A DNA stretch of 64,000 nucleotides, from positions 239,870,584 to 239,934,583 of the forward strand of contig NC_134570.1 of the NCBI RefSeq assembly GCF_050947875.1, in the 5' to 3' direction. Position 1 is the first letter of the stretch. Each line of letters starts with the position of its first letter. Origin of the DNA: Dermacentor variabilis (lineage: Eukaryota > Arthropoda > Arachnida > Ixodida > Ixodidae). Positions 20,471-30,081 of this stretch are shown here, in pieces. The position numbers and the translations under genes were made by a program. Under the pieces are notes generated by a model, which saw nothing but the letters and a program-made list of their open reading frames with translations, was not told where the DNA came from and searched no databases.

Positions 20471-22418
20471 CGTCCTCTCCTGAGCCTCAGCTATCTCATC
20501 CAAGGTATTATGAATTCCCAGCTGGAGAAGTCGGTCGGTGCTGGTGCACATTGGCACTCCCAACACTTTCTTCGTGATCTTCCTAATCTGCGTCTCAAGC
20601 TTCTCCTTCTCCGATGGTTTCCACTAGTGCATGGCCGCCACATTAGTAAAGTGACACAATACAAATGCATGCATAAGTCTAATGAGACTATCCTCCTTGA
20701 ACCCCGTCTGCCTGTTGGCCACCCTCTTCACTAGGCGTACCGCATTTTCTGTCTTGGCAATGATCTTCTGGATCGTCAGCGTGTTGGCGCCGTTCGACTC
20801 AATAATCATCCCCAGAACCCTGATCTTATCAACCCTAGGTATGAGATCGCCATTTCTTGTACGAAGCTGAATGCTCAGCTAGTCCACGGGGATCCATCTC
20901 CTTGGCTTACGTCCCCTTCTAGTGGAACTGTACAGCAACAGCTCCGACTTGGAGGGGGAGCACCTTAACCCCGTCGGGTCCAAATAATTCTCAATGACAT
21001 CTACTGCCTCCTGTAGAACACTTTCGATATAGCCCTCACTACCACCGGGACACCATATGGTCACGTCATCTGCATACATCGTGTGCCTACTCCCCTCAAT
21101 CTCCAAGAGCCTCATGGTCAATCCGACCATGGCCAGATTGAACAATGTGGGCGAGATGACAGCCCCTCGAGGAGTGCCCCTGTCTCCAAGATTTAACATC
21201 CTTGACTCCAGCTCCGCAACCCTCAAGGTAGCCTTCCTGCCTGACAGGAAGGACCTGACATAGTCATGAAAGCGCGCGCCGAGGCCAAGATCCGAAATGG
21301 ACTTAAGAGTATAAGAGTGCCCAACGTTGTCAAAAGCCTTCTCCAGGTCCAGCCCTAGGATGGCCTTAACACCCCTTCCATCTCCATCAATGACCTGATG
21401 CTTGATGAGCTTCATTGCGTCTTGAGTCGACAGCCCGGCCCTAAAACCAATCATACTGTGGGGGTAGACCTGGTTCTCCTCAAGGTACCTTGTAAGCCGT
21501 TAAGCACGGCACGCTCGGCTACCTTGCCCACACACGAAGTGAGCGAAATAGGCCTTAAGTTATCAATGGTCGGGACTTTGCCAGTCTTGGGAATGAGCAC
21601 CGTGAGAGCTGTCTTCCACTGCTCCGGAACCACCCCGTCTCTGCACATAGCGTTAACCTCCCCGGTAAGGTACTTGATTGACCTATCGTCCAGATTTTTC
21701 AAAAGCTTGTTCAAAATCCCGTCCGCTCCGGGAGCCGACTTGCTCTTAAGGTTATGCAAAACCGTGCGTACCTCTTTCACAGAAAAGTCCTCATCTAGGG
21801 AAAAGTTGTCCTCTCCCGTGTAGGCCTGCTCCGTCAGAAAAGCATCCGGGTCCGCAACAGGAAGGTATTCGTTGGCCAGCTTTTCAACCAGCTCTTCCTC
21901 CGAGGCAGACCCCACTGCTTCGTGTACAGCTCTAGCAAGGACGTGCCCCTGACTAACCCTCGTATTGGAGTCGTTCAGGAAATGCTTAAGCAAGCCCCAC
22001 GACCTCCCGTTGCACACCTGCTCGTCCACCGGGTTGCATACCTCATCCCATTGTTGCCTAGACAAAATCTTACAGTGCTCCTCAATCAGCTTATTCAGCT
22101 CGGAAATCTTTTTACGCAGCCTGCGATTAAGCCTCTGCCCCTTCCACCTAGCCAGCATAGACCGCTTGGCTTCAATCAGATGGGCCAGCCTGCTATCAAC
22201 ACTATCCACCTCCAAATCCGTAGTGATCTCCTTCGTAGCCTCCTTTACATCCTCCCCCACCTGGGTGACCCAATCCTCCAGGGACGGCCGGTACAGGCCT
22301 TCGAATTCCTTCCCCCTTTCTCGTCTCTCCTCCTGGATCATCCGAAACTTATTCCCGTCTATAAACGTTAACGCCCTAGGGCGCCTACCCTCAACCTCAA
22401 AAACGACTTGGTTAATAT
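20471..22418 (-). pseudogene. Family B ORF2 reverse transcriptase, copy B1
   Basis: Linker and RT: KSKSAPGADGI, NLRPISLTSC, SMIGFRAGLST, LGLDLEKAFDNV (Asp), GDRGTPRGAVISPTLFN and MYADDVTIW (YADD). One base appears to be missing near 21490. In-frame TAG codons lie at 20881 and 20626. Catalytic residues are retained. The segment begins at the Gypsy-2 LTR and follows in frame from the endonuclease at 27496. Confidence 0.82.
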
Positions 22419-22561
22419 TGTTACGTGTAGCTGACGTACGAGTCTACAATATATTTACACGCAGACAAGCGGTGGCAATGATGGCGACGCTATATCAAGC
22501 GGTGGCCACGTCGTCTTCCTTCTCCTCAGGGCAGCCACACTGTGGCGGCTGTTCCGTAGCA
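22419..22561 (-). repeat. Gypsy-2 3' LTR
   Basis: 143 bases, unusually short; partner of 27353-27495. Confidence 0.92.
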
Positions 22562-22599
22562 TCACCCACGGCAGTAGAAGCGCCATCCCGGTGCTTAAT

Positions 22600-24714
22600 C
22601 TACACATCCGCGGCGAAAGGTGTGTGATATGGCTTTAGTCTCGCCACGTGAACGATGTCACTTGCAGCCGACGATGACGCTGAGAGGCTGGCGGGGATGA
22701 CTTCATACGTGACATCGGTCACTTGTCGCACCACACGGTATGGGCCAGTGTAGCGGGACAGCAGCTTTTCGGAAAGGCCCACACGTCGAATGGGGGACCA
22801 GAGAAGCACCAGAGAACCCGGAGTAAATTGTACGTCGCGATGGTGGCAATCATAGAGGCGTCTCTGATGCTCCTGCGAGGCCTCGAGACGGGTGCGGGCG
22901 AGCTGGCGCGCGTGGTCGGCGTGTGCGATCGCGTCGCGGGCGTAGTCAGTGGTTGAACGTGTGGCCGAGGGCAACAATGTGTCCAAGGGCAACGCGGTTT
23001 CTCGGCCATATAGGAGATAGAATGGTGAATAGCCGGCGGTGTCGTGACGCAATGAATGATACGCGAACGTCACATATGGTAAGGGAAGATCCCAGTCGTG
23101 GTGGTCGGTCGCGACGTACTTGGATAGCATGTCGGTGATGGTCCGGTTGAGGCGCTCCGTGAGGCCGTTGGTTTGTGGGTGGTAGGACGTGCTGAACTTG
23201 TGCTTAGTCGAGCAGGAGCGGAGGATGTCCTCGACGACTGCCGACAGAAAGCTGCGGCCATGGTCAGTGAGTAATTGGCGCGGGGCACCGTGCACTAAAA
23301 TGATGTCATAGAGCAGAAAGTCAGCAACGTCAGTAGCACAACTTGTCGGGAGGGCTCTGGTGATTGCGTACCGCGTAGCATAATCAGTAGCGACGGCGAC
23401 CCATTTATTTCCGGAGCCCGAGAGAGGGAACGGTCCAAGAAGGTCTAGACCAACACGGAAAAAGGGTTCCGATGGGATGTCGATCGGCTGAAGACATCCA
23501 GCTGGAGGTGTGGAGGGCTTCTTCCGGCGCTGACAGGGCTCACAAGCGGCAACGTAGCGCCGCTCGGAGCGAGCGAGACCCGGCCAAAAGAAACGACGGC
23601 GTACACGGTCGTATGTGCGCGAGACGCCCAAGTGTCCAGCCACGGGAGCGTCGTGAAGTTGTTGGAGGACAGTCGACCGCAAGTGGGATGGAATTACGAG
23701 CAGAAGGTCACGGCCGTGTGGATCGAGATTGCGGCGGTATAGTGTCCCTTCCTTAAGGAGAAACATCCGGAGAGAGGCGTCGCCAGGCGTTGACTCCAGA
23801 TGGTCGATGAGGGCTCGTAAGGAAGGATTGCGGCGTTGCTCATTGCCGATTTCGAGCAACTTGGACACAGAGAAAACGCAAGTGATGGTGTCCGCATCAG
23901 CCGGGTCGTCGACGGGGTAGCGGGACAAACAATCGGCATCCTGGTGCAAGCGTCCCGTCTTGTATACCACGGAGAAGGTATATTCTTGCAGGCGTAACGC
24001 CCAGCGAGCGAGTCGTCCCGTGGGGTCCTTGAGCGAGGATAGCCAGCAGAGCGCGTGGTGATCAGTGATGACACAGAAGGGGCGTCCGTACAAGTATGGG
24101 CGAAACTTGGCAACAGCCCACACAAGAGCGAGGCACTCGCGCTCTGTGATTGAATAATTGCGCTCGGCGGGTGATAGAAGTCGGCTGGCATAGGCTATAA
24201 CGCGATCATGTCCACGCTGGTGTTGTGCTAATACTGCTCCTATGCCGTGACCACTGGCATCAGTTCGAACTTCCGTTGAAGCAGACGGGTCAAAATGGGC
24301 CAGAATTGGAGGCGTGGTAAGGAGAGTAGTGAGCTGCGAAAAAGATGCGGCATGGTCAGGTCCCCAAGAAAATAGGGCGTCTTTCTTCAAGAGGTCGGTA
24401 AGGGGACGGGCGATGGTCGCAAAATCCTTCACAAAGCGTCGGAAATATGAGCACAGCCCTACGAAACTACGAACGTCCTTGGTAGACTTCGGAACAGGAA
24501 AGTTCGTAACGGCGCGAATCTTGTCCGGGTCAGGTCGCGCGCCTCTGGCGTCCACGAGGTGTCCAAGGACGGTGATTTGGCGGCGAGCGAAGTGACATTT
24601 TGACGAGTTCAACTGGAGACCGGCGCGGCGGAACACGTCAAGAATCGCTGAAAGGCGGTCTAGATGCGTGTCAAATGTGGGTGAGTAAACTATGACGTCG
24701 TCCAGATAGCACAA
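22600..24714 (-). CDS. Gypsy-2 pol: second half of RT, RNase H, integrase
   Basis: A 704-codon open stretch from just before CYLDDVIVYS (RT catalytic YLDD). RNase H: RTDASGHGIGAVL, NYSITERECLALVW, ITDHHAL. Integrase: HLGVSRTYDRVRRRFFW...CEPCQ zinc finger, GLDLLGPFP, LTDHGRSF and TNGLTERLNR. The C-terminal GPY module is intact (RYTGPYRVVRQ) and it ends near LKPYHTPFAADV. It is separated from the first half of the RT by one TGA. Confidence 0.86.
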   Translation of the reverse strand: MCYLDDVIVYSPTFDTHLDRLSAILDVFRRAGLQLNSSKCHFARRQITVLGHLVDARGARPDPDKIRAVTNFPVPKSTKDVRSFVGLCSYFRRFVKDFATIARPLTDLLKKDALFSWGPDHAASFSQLTTLLTTPPILAHFDPSASTEVRTDASGHGIGAVLAQHQRGHDRVIAYASRLLSPAERNYSITERECLALVWAVAKFRPYLYGRPFCVITDHHALCWLSSLKDPTGRLARWALRLQEYTFSVVYKTGRLHQDADCLSRYPVDDPADADTITCVFSVSKLLEIGNEQRRNPSLRALIDHLESTPGDASLRMFLLKEGTLYRRNLDPHGRDLLLVIPSHLRSTVLQQLHDAPVAGHLGVSRTYDRVRRRFFWPGLARSERRYVAACEPCQRRKKPSTPPAGCLQPIDIPSEPFFRVGLDLLGPFPLSGSGNKWVAVATDYATRYAITRALPTSCATDVADFLLYDIILVHGAPRQLLTDHGRSFLSAVVEDILRSCSTKHKFSTSYHPQTNGLTERLNRTITDMLSKYVATDHHDWDLPLPYVTFAYHSLRHDTAGYSPFYLLYGRETALPLDTLLPSATRSTTDYARDAIAHADHARQLARTRLEASQEHQRRLYDCHHRDVQFTPGSLVLLWSPIRRVGLSEKLLSRYTGPYRVVRQVTDVTYEVIPASLSASSSAASDIVHVARLKPYHTPFAADV

Positions 24715-25245
24715 ACAGGTGGATCACTTGAACCCCTGAAGCAAAGAGTCCATCATTCGTTCGAAGGTGGCGGGCGCGTTACAGAGACCGAAAGGCATCA
24801 CCTTGAACTGATAAAGGCCGTCAGGGGTAACAAATGCAGTCTTCTCTCTGTCCATGTCGTCGACGGATATCTGCCAGTATCCGGACCGTAAGTCGATAGA
24901 AGAAAAATAAGTGGCACCGTACAGGCAGTCGAGAGCGTCATCAATACGTGGCAAAGGGTACACGTCCTTTTTTGTGATTTTGTTCAGGTGGCGATAATCT
25001 ACACAAAAACGCCACGTTCCATCCTTCTTTTTGACAAGTATGACGGGAGAAGCCCAGGGACTACAGGAAGGCTCGATAATGTCCTTGGCAGGCATCTTTT
25101 TGACTTCCTGTTGGATAACAGCTCGTTCTGACGCAGAAACAGGATATGGACGACGGTGAATAGGGTTCGCATCGCCAGTGTTTGTGCGATGGGTCACGAC
25201 GGACGTTTGACCTAAGGGTCGATTGTCAAAGTCAAAAATGTCGCG
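24715..25245 (-). pseudogene. Gypsy-2 pol: first half of RT
   Basis: Contains NPIHRRPYPVS, CSPWASPVILVKKKDG, FCVDYRHLN, FSSIDLRSGYWQI (catalytic Asp) and MPFGLCNAPATFERMMD. The TGA at 24726-24724 replaces an expected Trp (compare KWQSCLVYLDD in Gypsy-1), in frame with the downstream part. The 5' side lies in a different frame from the protease because of a lesion near 25245. Confidence 0.82.
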
Positions 25246-26060
25246 ATGCCTTCAAGAACGCGGCAAAGGGCTGCAGCTTGAGCAGGTGGAAGGTCAGAGG
25301 AGACCATCTTCTTCATGTCGACGTCAGTACTGTGCGATGACGTCACGGTATGGGCTGAGCTGTAACGATCTTCCACTGTGAATGGCTCGACCTCATCATC
25401 CTGCAAAGCGCGAATTATAGCCAAGGAGATCCCCTGAGGCAGAACTTGCGCGGTTCGCGCGAAATTGACGAGTGGAAGGCAGGTGCGGTTGCCAGTAATT
25501 TTCAGCACAGTGTGCGGCACGATAACACCATGTGTAAGCATAACGGCCGGAATTGGTGCGGCCACGTAATTGCCGTCAGGTAAAGCTGGTGAGGACAACA
25601 AGTCTACGTGTGTCATAGAGTGAGGTGGTAGTCGAATAAAATCTATGCAGCTCAGATGGCTGGGAGGCGGGTCCACAGGGTCGGCAAGAAGAGGCAAGTC
25701 AAGGCGAAGTGAGCCGTCCGAACAGTCAATGAGGGCAGAATGATGGGCAAGAAAATCCAGACCGAGAATGAGTTCGTGAGGGCAATGCTCGATGACGGTG
25801 AAGAGAACGACGGTGTGTCTCTCAGCAATGGTGAGTCTGGCAGAGCACATGCCAACAATAGCGACAGTCCCTCCGTCGGCGACTTGTACAAATCGGTTCG
25901 GGGCAGGCGTCAGAACTTTCTTGAGCCGACGGCGAAGAGCAGCACTCCTAATGGACACATGCGCCCCGGTGTCAATCAACGCGCACACAGGAACATTGTC
26001 GACGAGAACGTCCAAAAGATTCTTGTTCGTCGGTAAGGTGAAGCGAGGATTTTGAGCCAA
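25212..26060 (-). CDS. Gypsy-2 aspartic protease region
   Basis: CALIDTGAHVSI holds the catalytic DTGA, and ELILGLDFLAHH is the second motif. The listed start is a TTG codon, an artefact of opening: the frame continues upstream to overlap the end of gag in the -1 frame, so it is made as gag-pol. The last ~10 residues before the stop at 25212 are out-of-frame sequence after the lesion near 25245. Confidence 0.82.
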   Translation of the reverse strand: MAQNPRFTLPTNKNLLDVLVDNVPVCALIDTGAHVSIRSAALRRRLKKVLTPAPNRFVQVADGGTVAIVGMCSARLTIAERHTVVLFTVIEHCPHELILGLDFLAHHSALIDCSDGSLRLDLPLLADPVDPPPSHLSCIDFIRLPPHSMTHVDLLSSPALPDGNYVAAPIPAVMLTHGVIVPHTVLKITGNRTCLPLVNFARTAQVLPQGISLAIIRALQDDEVEPFTVEDRYSSAHTVTSSHSTDVDMKKMVSSDLPPAQAAALCRVLEGIATFLTLTIDP

Positions 26061-26098
26061 TGTCGTCTTTGCAGCTTCACCTCCAGAAGCTGCGCTGT

Positions 26099-26109
26099 CT
26101 AGTTTTCCG
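26099..26109 (-). promoter_or_regulatory. Candidate -1 frameshift site at the gag/pol overlap, Gypsy-2
   Basis: Gag ends CCG GAA AAC TAG; pol runs through in the -1 frame. Same CCGGAAAACT decamer as Gypsy-1 although the flanking sequence differs. Confidence 0.5.
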
Positions 26110-27316
26110 GTCGGGGGTGCGGCGAGTAGGTCGGAGAAGGAGCACGGCGAGACGGGGGCGAGCGAGATTGACGACGGGAGGGAGAAGGCGAGCGGGAGTA
26201 GCGGGGTCGTGTCAAAGGCGTCGCAGGGTCAGATGATGGGGTGGGCATAGAAGGGGCGAAGGAAAAGGACGCACTAGAGGGGCGAGGGTGGTAATTAGGA
26301 GAATAGCGTGAGGGTGAAGTCCAGCGGCTGCGGCAGTGGCGAGCGACATGTCCAATGCGTCGGCAGTTAAAACAGATCGGCTTGTCGTCCACGGTTCGCC
26401 ATTCGGAGGGGTTGCGCTGTCCATAAGAGTAAGAAGGGCGCGGTGGGGCCGTGCGTGGAGAGAGAGGTTCCGAGCATGCGGAACGAATGGAGTGCAGGCC
26501 GACGTTGGATAACTCTTGACGGACGATGGCCTGGATCAAGGAGATTGTCACCGGAGAATGATCAGTTGACGGAAATGAAGGCGCCGCCGGTTGTGCCGCT
26601 TCGACCTCACGACGAATAATGCGGGTCAAGTTGTCACATCGCGACGGCTGGTGGAAGAGGTCGTCACAGGATGACGTAGCAGCTGTGTTGGGAAGTCGCG
26701 TGATGTGCTGGGATAACCGGCGGCTTTTAGCATGCTCAAGACGGCGGCACTCCTTGAGGATCGTATCGATGCTGGTGACGTTGGTAAACACCAGTAAATT
26801 GAAGGCGTCGTCAGCAATCCCTTTGAGGACGTGATTTACCTTATCGTCCTCAGACATGGTCGGGTCAGCCTGGGCACAAAGGGCCAAGACGTCGAGAATG
26901 TAGGACACGTAGGACTCGGTCGACGTCTGTACACGTGTGGCTAGGGCTTTCTTGGCATTGACTTGACGACCGAAGGGATTGCCAAAAAGGTCGCGGAGCT
27001 TCTCTTTGAAGAGATCCCAGCTCGAGATCTCCTCTTCGTGAGTCTGGAACCATGCAAGTGGAGCTCCGTCGAGGTAGAAAACAACGTTCGCGAGCATAAT
27101 AGTCGAATCCCACCTGTGACTGGTGCTGACACGTTCGTATAAGCGGAGCCAGTCGTCAACATCAGGACTGCCGACGCCGTTGAAAACACCAGGATCCCGA
27201 GGTGGGGAAATGGCGACGTAGGTCGGGGCTGCAGGCGGAGACGGTTGCGTAGAGGAAGTGCCGCCAGCAGGAGCCGAAGTTGCATTGTCGCCGTGGCGAC
27301 CGCTGCGAAGCTCCAT
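26099..27316 (-). CDS. Gypsy-2 gag
   Basis: Uninterrupted, 405 residues from Met 27316. Capsid core: DPGVFNG, DVDDWLRLYERVS and APLAWFQTHEEEISSW. The nucleocapsid knuckle CFNCRRIGHVARHC fits CX2CX4HX4C exactly, unlike Gypsy-1. It has an Arg/Ser/Pro-rich tail ending in RPEN, as in Gypsy-1. It starts 36 bases inside the 5' LTR. Confidence 0.86.
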   Translation of the reverse strand: MELRSGRHGDNATSAPAGGTSSTQPSPPAAPTYVAISPPRDPGVFNGVGSPDVDDWLRLYERVSTSHRWDSTIMLANVVFYLDGAPLAWFQTHEEEISSWDLFKEKLRDLFGNPFGRQVNAKKALATRVQTSTESYVSYILDVLALCAQADPTMSEDDKVNHVLKGIADDAFNLLVFTNVTSIDTILKECRRLEHAKSRRLSQHITRLPNTAATSSCDDLFHQPSRCDNLTRIIRREVEAAQPAAPSFPSTDHSPVTISLIQAIVRQELSNVGLHSIRSACSEPLSPRTAPPRPSYSYGQRNPSEWRTVDDKPICFNCRRIGHVARHCRSRWTSPSRYSPNYHPRPSSASFSFAPSMPTPSSDPATPLTRPRYSRSPSPSRRQSRSPPSRRAPSPTYSPHPRPEN

Positions 27317-27335
27317 GACGGGTACGGGGAACGTC

Positions 27336-27346
27336 CACCTCCACCA
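27336..27346 (-). other. Primer binding site of Gypsy-2
   Basis: The minus strand reads TGGTGGAGGTG about six bases inside the 5' LTR, identical to the Gypsy-1 site. Confidence 0.65.
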
Positions 27347-27352
27347 AATTAA

Positions 27353-27495
27353 TGTTACGTGTAGCTGACGTACGAGTCTACAATATATTTACACGTAGAC
27401 AAGCGGTGGCAATGATGGCGACGCTATATCAAGCGGTGGCCACGTCGTCTTCCTTCTCCTCAGTGCAGCCACACTGTGGCGGCTGTTCCGTAGCA
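27353..27495 (-). repeat. Gypsy-2 5' LTR
   Basis: 143 bases, partner of 22419-22561, about two mismatches by eye. Confidence 0.92.
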
Positions 27496-28139
27496 ATATA
27501 ATGATCACTGCCTAGGTCTTCGGCAAGATTGCACCAACTAGGCTTGGCTGCTTTCTTTACAAAGCAGAGGTCAGGGGTAGTATCCCTACACGTCGACGTC
27601 CCTATACGTGTCGGAAAGGCAGGGTCAGTGACCAGCGTAAGGTCAAACTCTGCAGCGTTCTGCCAAAGGTCTCTCCCTTTTACTGTGTCATGCTTGTAAC
27701 CCCACACGTGATACGGAGCATTAAAATCCCCAGCCACGATCAGCGGATGGTCCCCGGCAAGCTTAGAAGCCTTCTGCAGAATCAGCTTGAATCTCTGCAC
27801 CCTGTCCCTCGGGGCACTATACACGTTCAGAATAAACACGCTTTTCTTGTTCACCCGGTTAGGAATCACCTCAATCATGACATATTCCAGGGAACTTAAA
27901 GGTATCTTAAGATCATGGGTCACATGCGTCCGTTTGCTATCCAACAGAATGCAGGTCCCCCGAGCTTTGGATCCGCCGAAGACGGTTCGGTAGCCCATCA
28001 GAGAAACTTTTTTCCCTCATTGTCTTCTGCAGTAGAATAGCCTGCGGCCTACCCTTACACGCCCGAATATACTGCTGTAGAGGCGCCCGTTTACGAGCAT
28101 ACCCCCTACAGTTCCACTGCCACACACAAAAAGCCTAAT
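27496..28139 (-). pseudogene. Family B ORF2 endonuclease, copy B1
   Basis: Begins WQWNCRGYARKR near 28130. A frameshift near 28010 leads to the frame with GGSKARGTCILLDSK, FILNVYSAP, IVAGDFNAPYHVWGY (catalytic Asp/Asn), DTTPDLCFV and LGSDHYI. It stops at the Gypsy-2 LTR and continues at 22418. Confidence 0.82.
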
Positions 28140-28142
28140 TTT

Positions 28143-29185
28143 GTCGCGCCATGTTGAAGCAGTTGCTGCGAGCCATCTTGCTGAACCTGAGACTTCCCTG
28201 TCGAGGAACCAGCCGACTGAGATCCGGACCTAAGGAGGGGAGGCACTCAGACTGGATTTGTTTTCGAACACTTCTATTCTACATTGCAGCTCCTTGAACC
28301 TCCCATCAATCGAGCCGAGCGACTCTGTGAGACGCGTATTCAGCTGTGCCAGACCATCATTGACCTGCTTAACACTATCTACAACACTGGACAGCATCTC
28401 CTTCACCTCAGATCTCAACTTCCTCGACGCGAGCTCCGCCTCATGAGTCATCGCCTACCTCTTTGAGGGGCGCGACCCACTAGCCTCACCTACAACACCA
28501 AAATCCATGCTCTCTATGGGCTCAGGCATTGCCTTCTCGGCCGGTGCAGGTCCTGCCACACCCCTAAGGGCCGAGATTTCTGCCCTAAGCAGCCTCACCA
28601 TTTCTCTCAACTCGGCGTTTTCCTGTTCTAGCCTCTTGAATCTCGCCTCATTCTTGCTTTGCTCTGGCCTTACCAAACTAGGCATGTCTGTTCGAGCACT
28701 TGTGCGCTCCGTCCAGGTAGTACCACTTGCCGCTCCACTGGGGCCCTTGCCTTGTAGACCCTGCAACACACCACTCTTGCGCACACCCTGTCCCGCCGTC
28801 CCGTTGGGGCCACGCGCAATCTCAGTTCCCAACTGTCCGTCCAGTCCGAAGCGCACCTTAGACGCCGGTCTGCTCCCAGGCCGGCCACCGGAGCGGCTGC
28901 GAGATGCTCTACCTGGTCTCCTTGACCTTGATCTTGAACGTCGACGCCCACGATCTTGTCCTTGCCCGCTCTCCAGCATCTTCCCCAACGTCGAGAACTG
29001 GCTGTCGTCGTACCTGAAGCCTCCCTTCTCTTCATTCTCCGCCTTGATGTCCGCCATAGCCCGATCAAAACGACGGCGCCGGACCACACATGGGGTACGG
29101 AACCGCTGCTGGCACTCCTTGGCAGCCACATTACATTTCAAAACGAGCTGATCATAGTTGCAAAATCCTCGACTACCCTGGCAAG
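28143..29185 (-). pseudogene. Family B ORF1 (gag-like) C-terminal half, copy B1
   Basis: Reads CQQRFRTPCVVRRRRFDRA, then an SR-rich basic stretch (RRRSRSRSRRPGRASRSR), then a heptad-like segment (RLEQENAELREMVRLLRAE) likely to form a coiled coil. An in-frame TAG at 28457 separates it from a second coiled-coil-like segment (28230-28451). The knuckles are lost through 5' truncation; copy B2 shows them. Confidence 0.7.
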
Positions 29186-29350
29186 ACGAACATGAATGCA
29201 AACCAATTTTTTGTTCGAACAATTAGACAGTGGAATAGGCTGAATGAAAGGCAAGTGCATTGTATGAATGAAGATGTTTTTTATTCTATGTTGTAACCCC
29301 CCTGCTGTAACGCCTTTGGGCGCTGCGGGGTAACTGATGAATAAAGTGTA
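29186..29350 (+). pseudogene. 3' end of a CR1-type LINE
   Basis: Codes QFFVRTIRQWNRL, the usual CR1/Jockey RT C-terminal motif, followed by a stop and AATAAA near 29340. Only the last ~160 bases are present. Confidence 0.6.
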
Positions 29351-29364
29351 AAGACTACCTGTTC

Positions 29365-29967
29365 TGTAGCTTGATCTGCTATTCCTCTATTTTCTCTCTT
29401 AGCGCTAATTCATTGATCGGCTTATTATTTACCAGTTTCTCCCGTTCCCTCCTCAAGTCTAGGCTAATTCGAGTTCTTACCATCCTATGGTCACTGCAGC
29501 CCACTTTGCGAAGCACGTCCACATCTTGTACGATGCCAGGGTTAGCACAGAGTATAAGGTCTCTTTCATTTCTAGTCTCGCCATTTGGGCTCCTCCATGT
29601 CCACTTTTGGCTATCCCGCTTGCGGATGAAGGTGTTCATTACCCGCTTATTATTCTTTTCTGCAAGGTCTACTAATAACTATCCCCTGCTAGTCCTAGAG
29701 CCTATGCCATATTCCCCCACTGACTTCTTGCCTACCCTGGCATTGAAGTCGCCAATCAGTATAGTGTATTTTGTTTTGACTTTATGCATCGCCGATTTCA
29801 CGCCTTCATAGAAGCTTTCGACTTCCTGGTCATCATGACTGGATTTAGGGGCATATACCTGTATGACCTTCAATTTGTACCTCTTATTAAGTTTCACAAG
29901 TGCGTTAACGGTTCTGGTCACCGGGATCAGGCCGCACTCCAGGCCTGCTTATGCGATTTTATCAACA
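29365..29967 (-). pseudogene. RTE-type LINE endonuclease fragment
   Basis: AP-type endonuclease of the RTE/BovB kind: ECGLIPVTRTVNALV, IQVYAPKSSHDDQEVESFY, ILIGDFNARVGK (active-site Asp/Asn), NTFIRKRDSQKWTW, RNERDLILC and CSDHRMVRT (His). A frameshift lies near 29660. The RT is missing here; a linker that could continue it lies at 18895-19310. Confidence 0.75.
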
Positions 29968-30074
29968 CTCGGATTTTTTTTAATCCGGTGAAAAATTGTG
30001 CGGCCTGGGAAGGATTCGAACCACGGTCCTCTTGCATGCGAGGAGGATGCTCTACCTCTACGCCACCGCTGCAC
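29968..30074 (-). repeat. tRNA-derived SINE or tRNA pseudogene
   Basis: The minus strand from 30073 has an A-box-like TGGCGTAGAGG and an exact B box GGTTCGAATCC with a partial cloverleaf. The T-stem does not pair well and the 3' end runs on into GGATTAAAAAAAA, so a retroposed SINE fits better than a working tRNA gene. Confidence 0.65.
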
Positions 30075-30081
30075 CCTAGTC

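Larger units (their letters stand above)
22419..27495 (-). mobile_element. Ty3/Gypsy LTR retrotransposon, Gypsy-2
   Basis: A 5.08 kb minus-strand element with 143-base LTRs (TGTTACG...CCGTAGCA) and a 4-base ATAT target duplication (22415-22418 and 27496-27499) inside the B1 ORF2. LTRs differ at about two sites by eye. Gag, protease, RT, RNase H and integrase are all present, without env. Its pol is broken by a frameshift near 25245 and a TGA at 24726. Same lineage as Gypsy-1 judged by PBS, gag/pol junction and pol C-terminus. Confidence 0.92.
19397..29185 (-). mobile_element. I-superfamily LINE, family B, copy B1 (interrupted by Gypsy-2)
   Basis: Minus-strand LINE: end of ORF1 (28143-29185), endonuclease (27496-28139), then after Gypsy-2 the RT (20471-22418) and RNase H with C-terminus (19451-20470), a short 3' UTR and a TTCC-type repeat at 19397-19415. 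It is truncated inside ORF1 on its 5' side. ORF2 joins across Gypsy-2 as SDHYI-INQVVFEV. Related to copy B2 at 31690-37556 and distinct from family A. Confidence 0.82.

Noticed and set aside
19446..28457. Nuclear or element-specific UAG recoding
   Set aside because: Other elements in the window carry TAA and TGA stops in the same way, and frameshifts are present, so ordinary decay explains it; kept only as a low-interest note.
30000..30073. Functional tRNA gene
   Set aside because: A and B boxes are present, but the T-stem does not pair and an A-rich tail follows, so a SINE or pseudogene is more likely.
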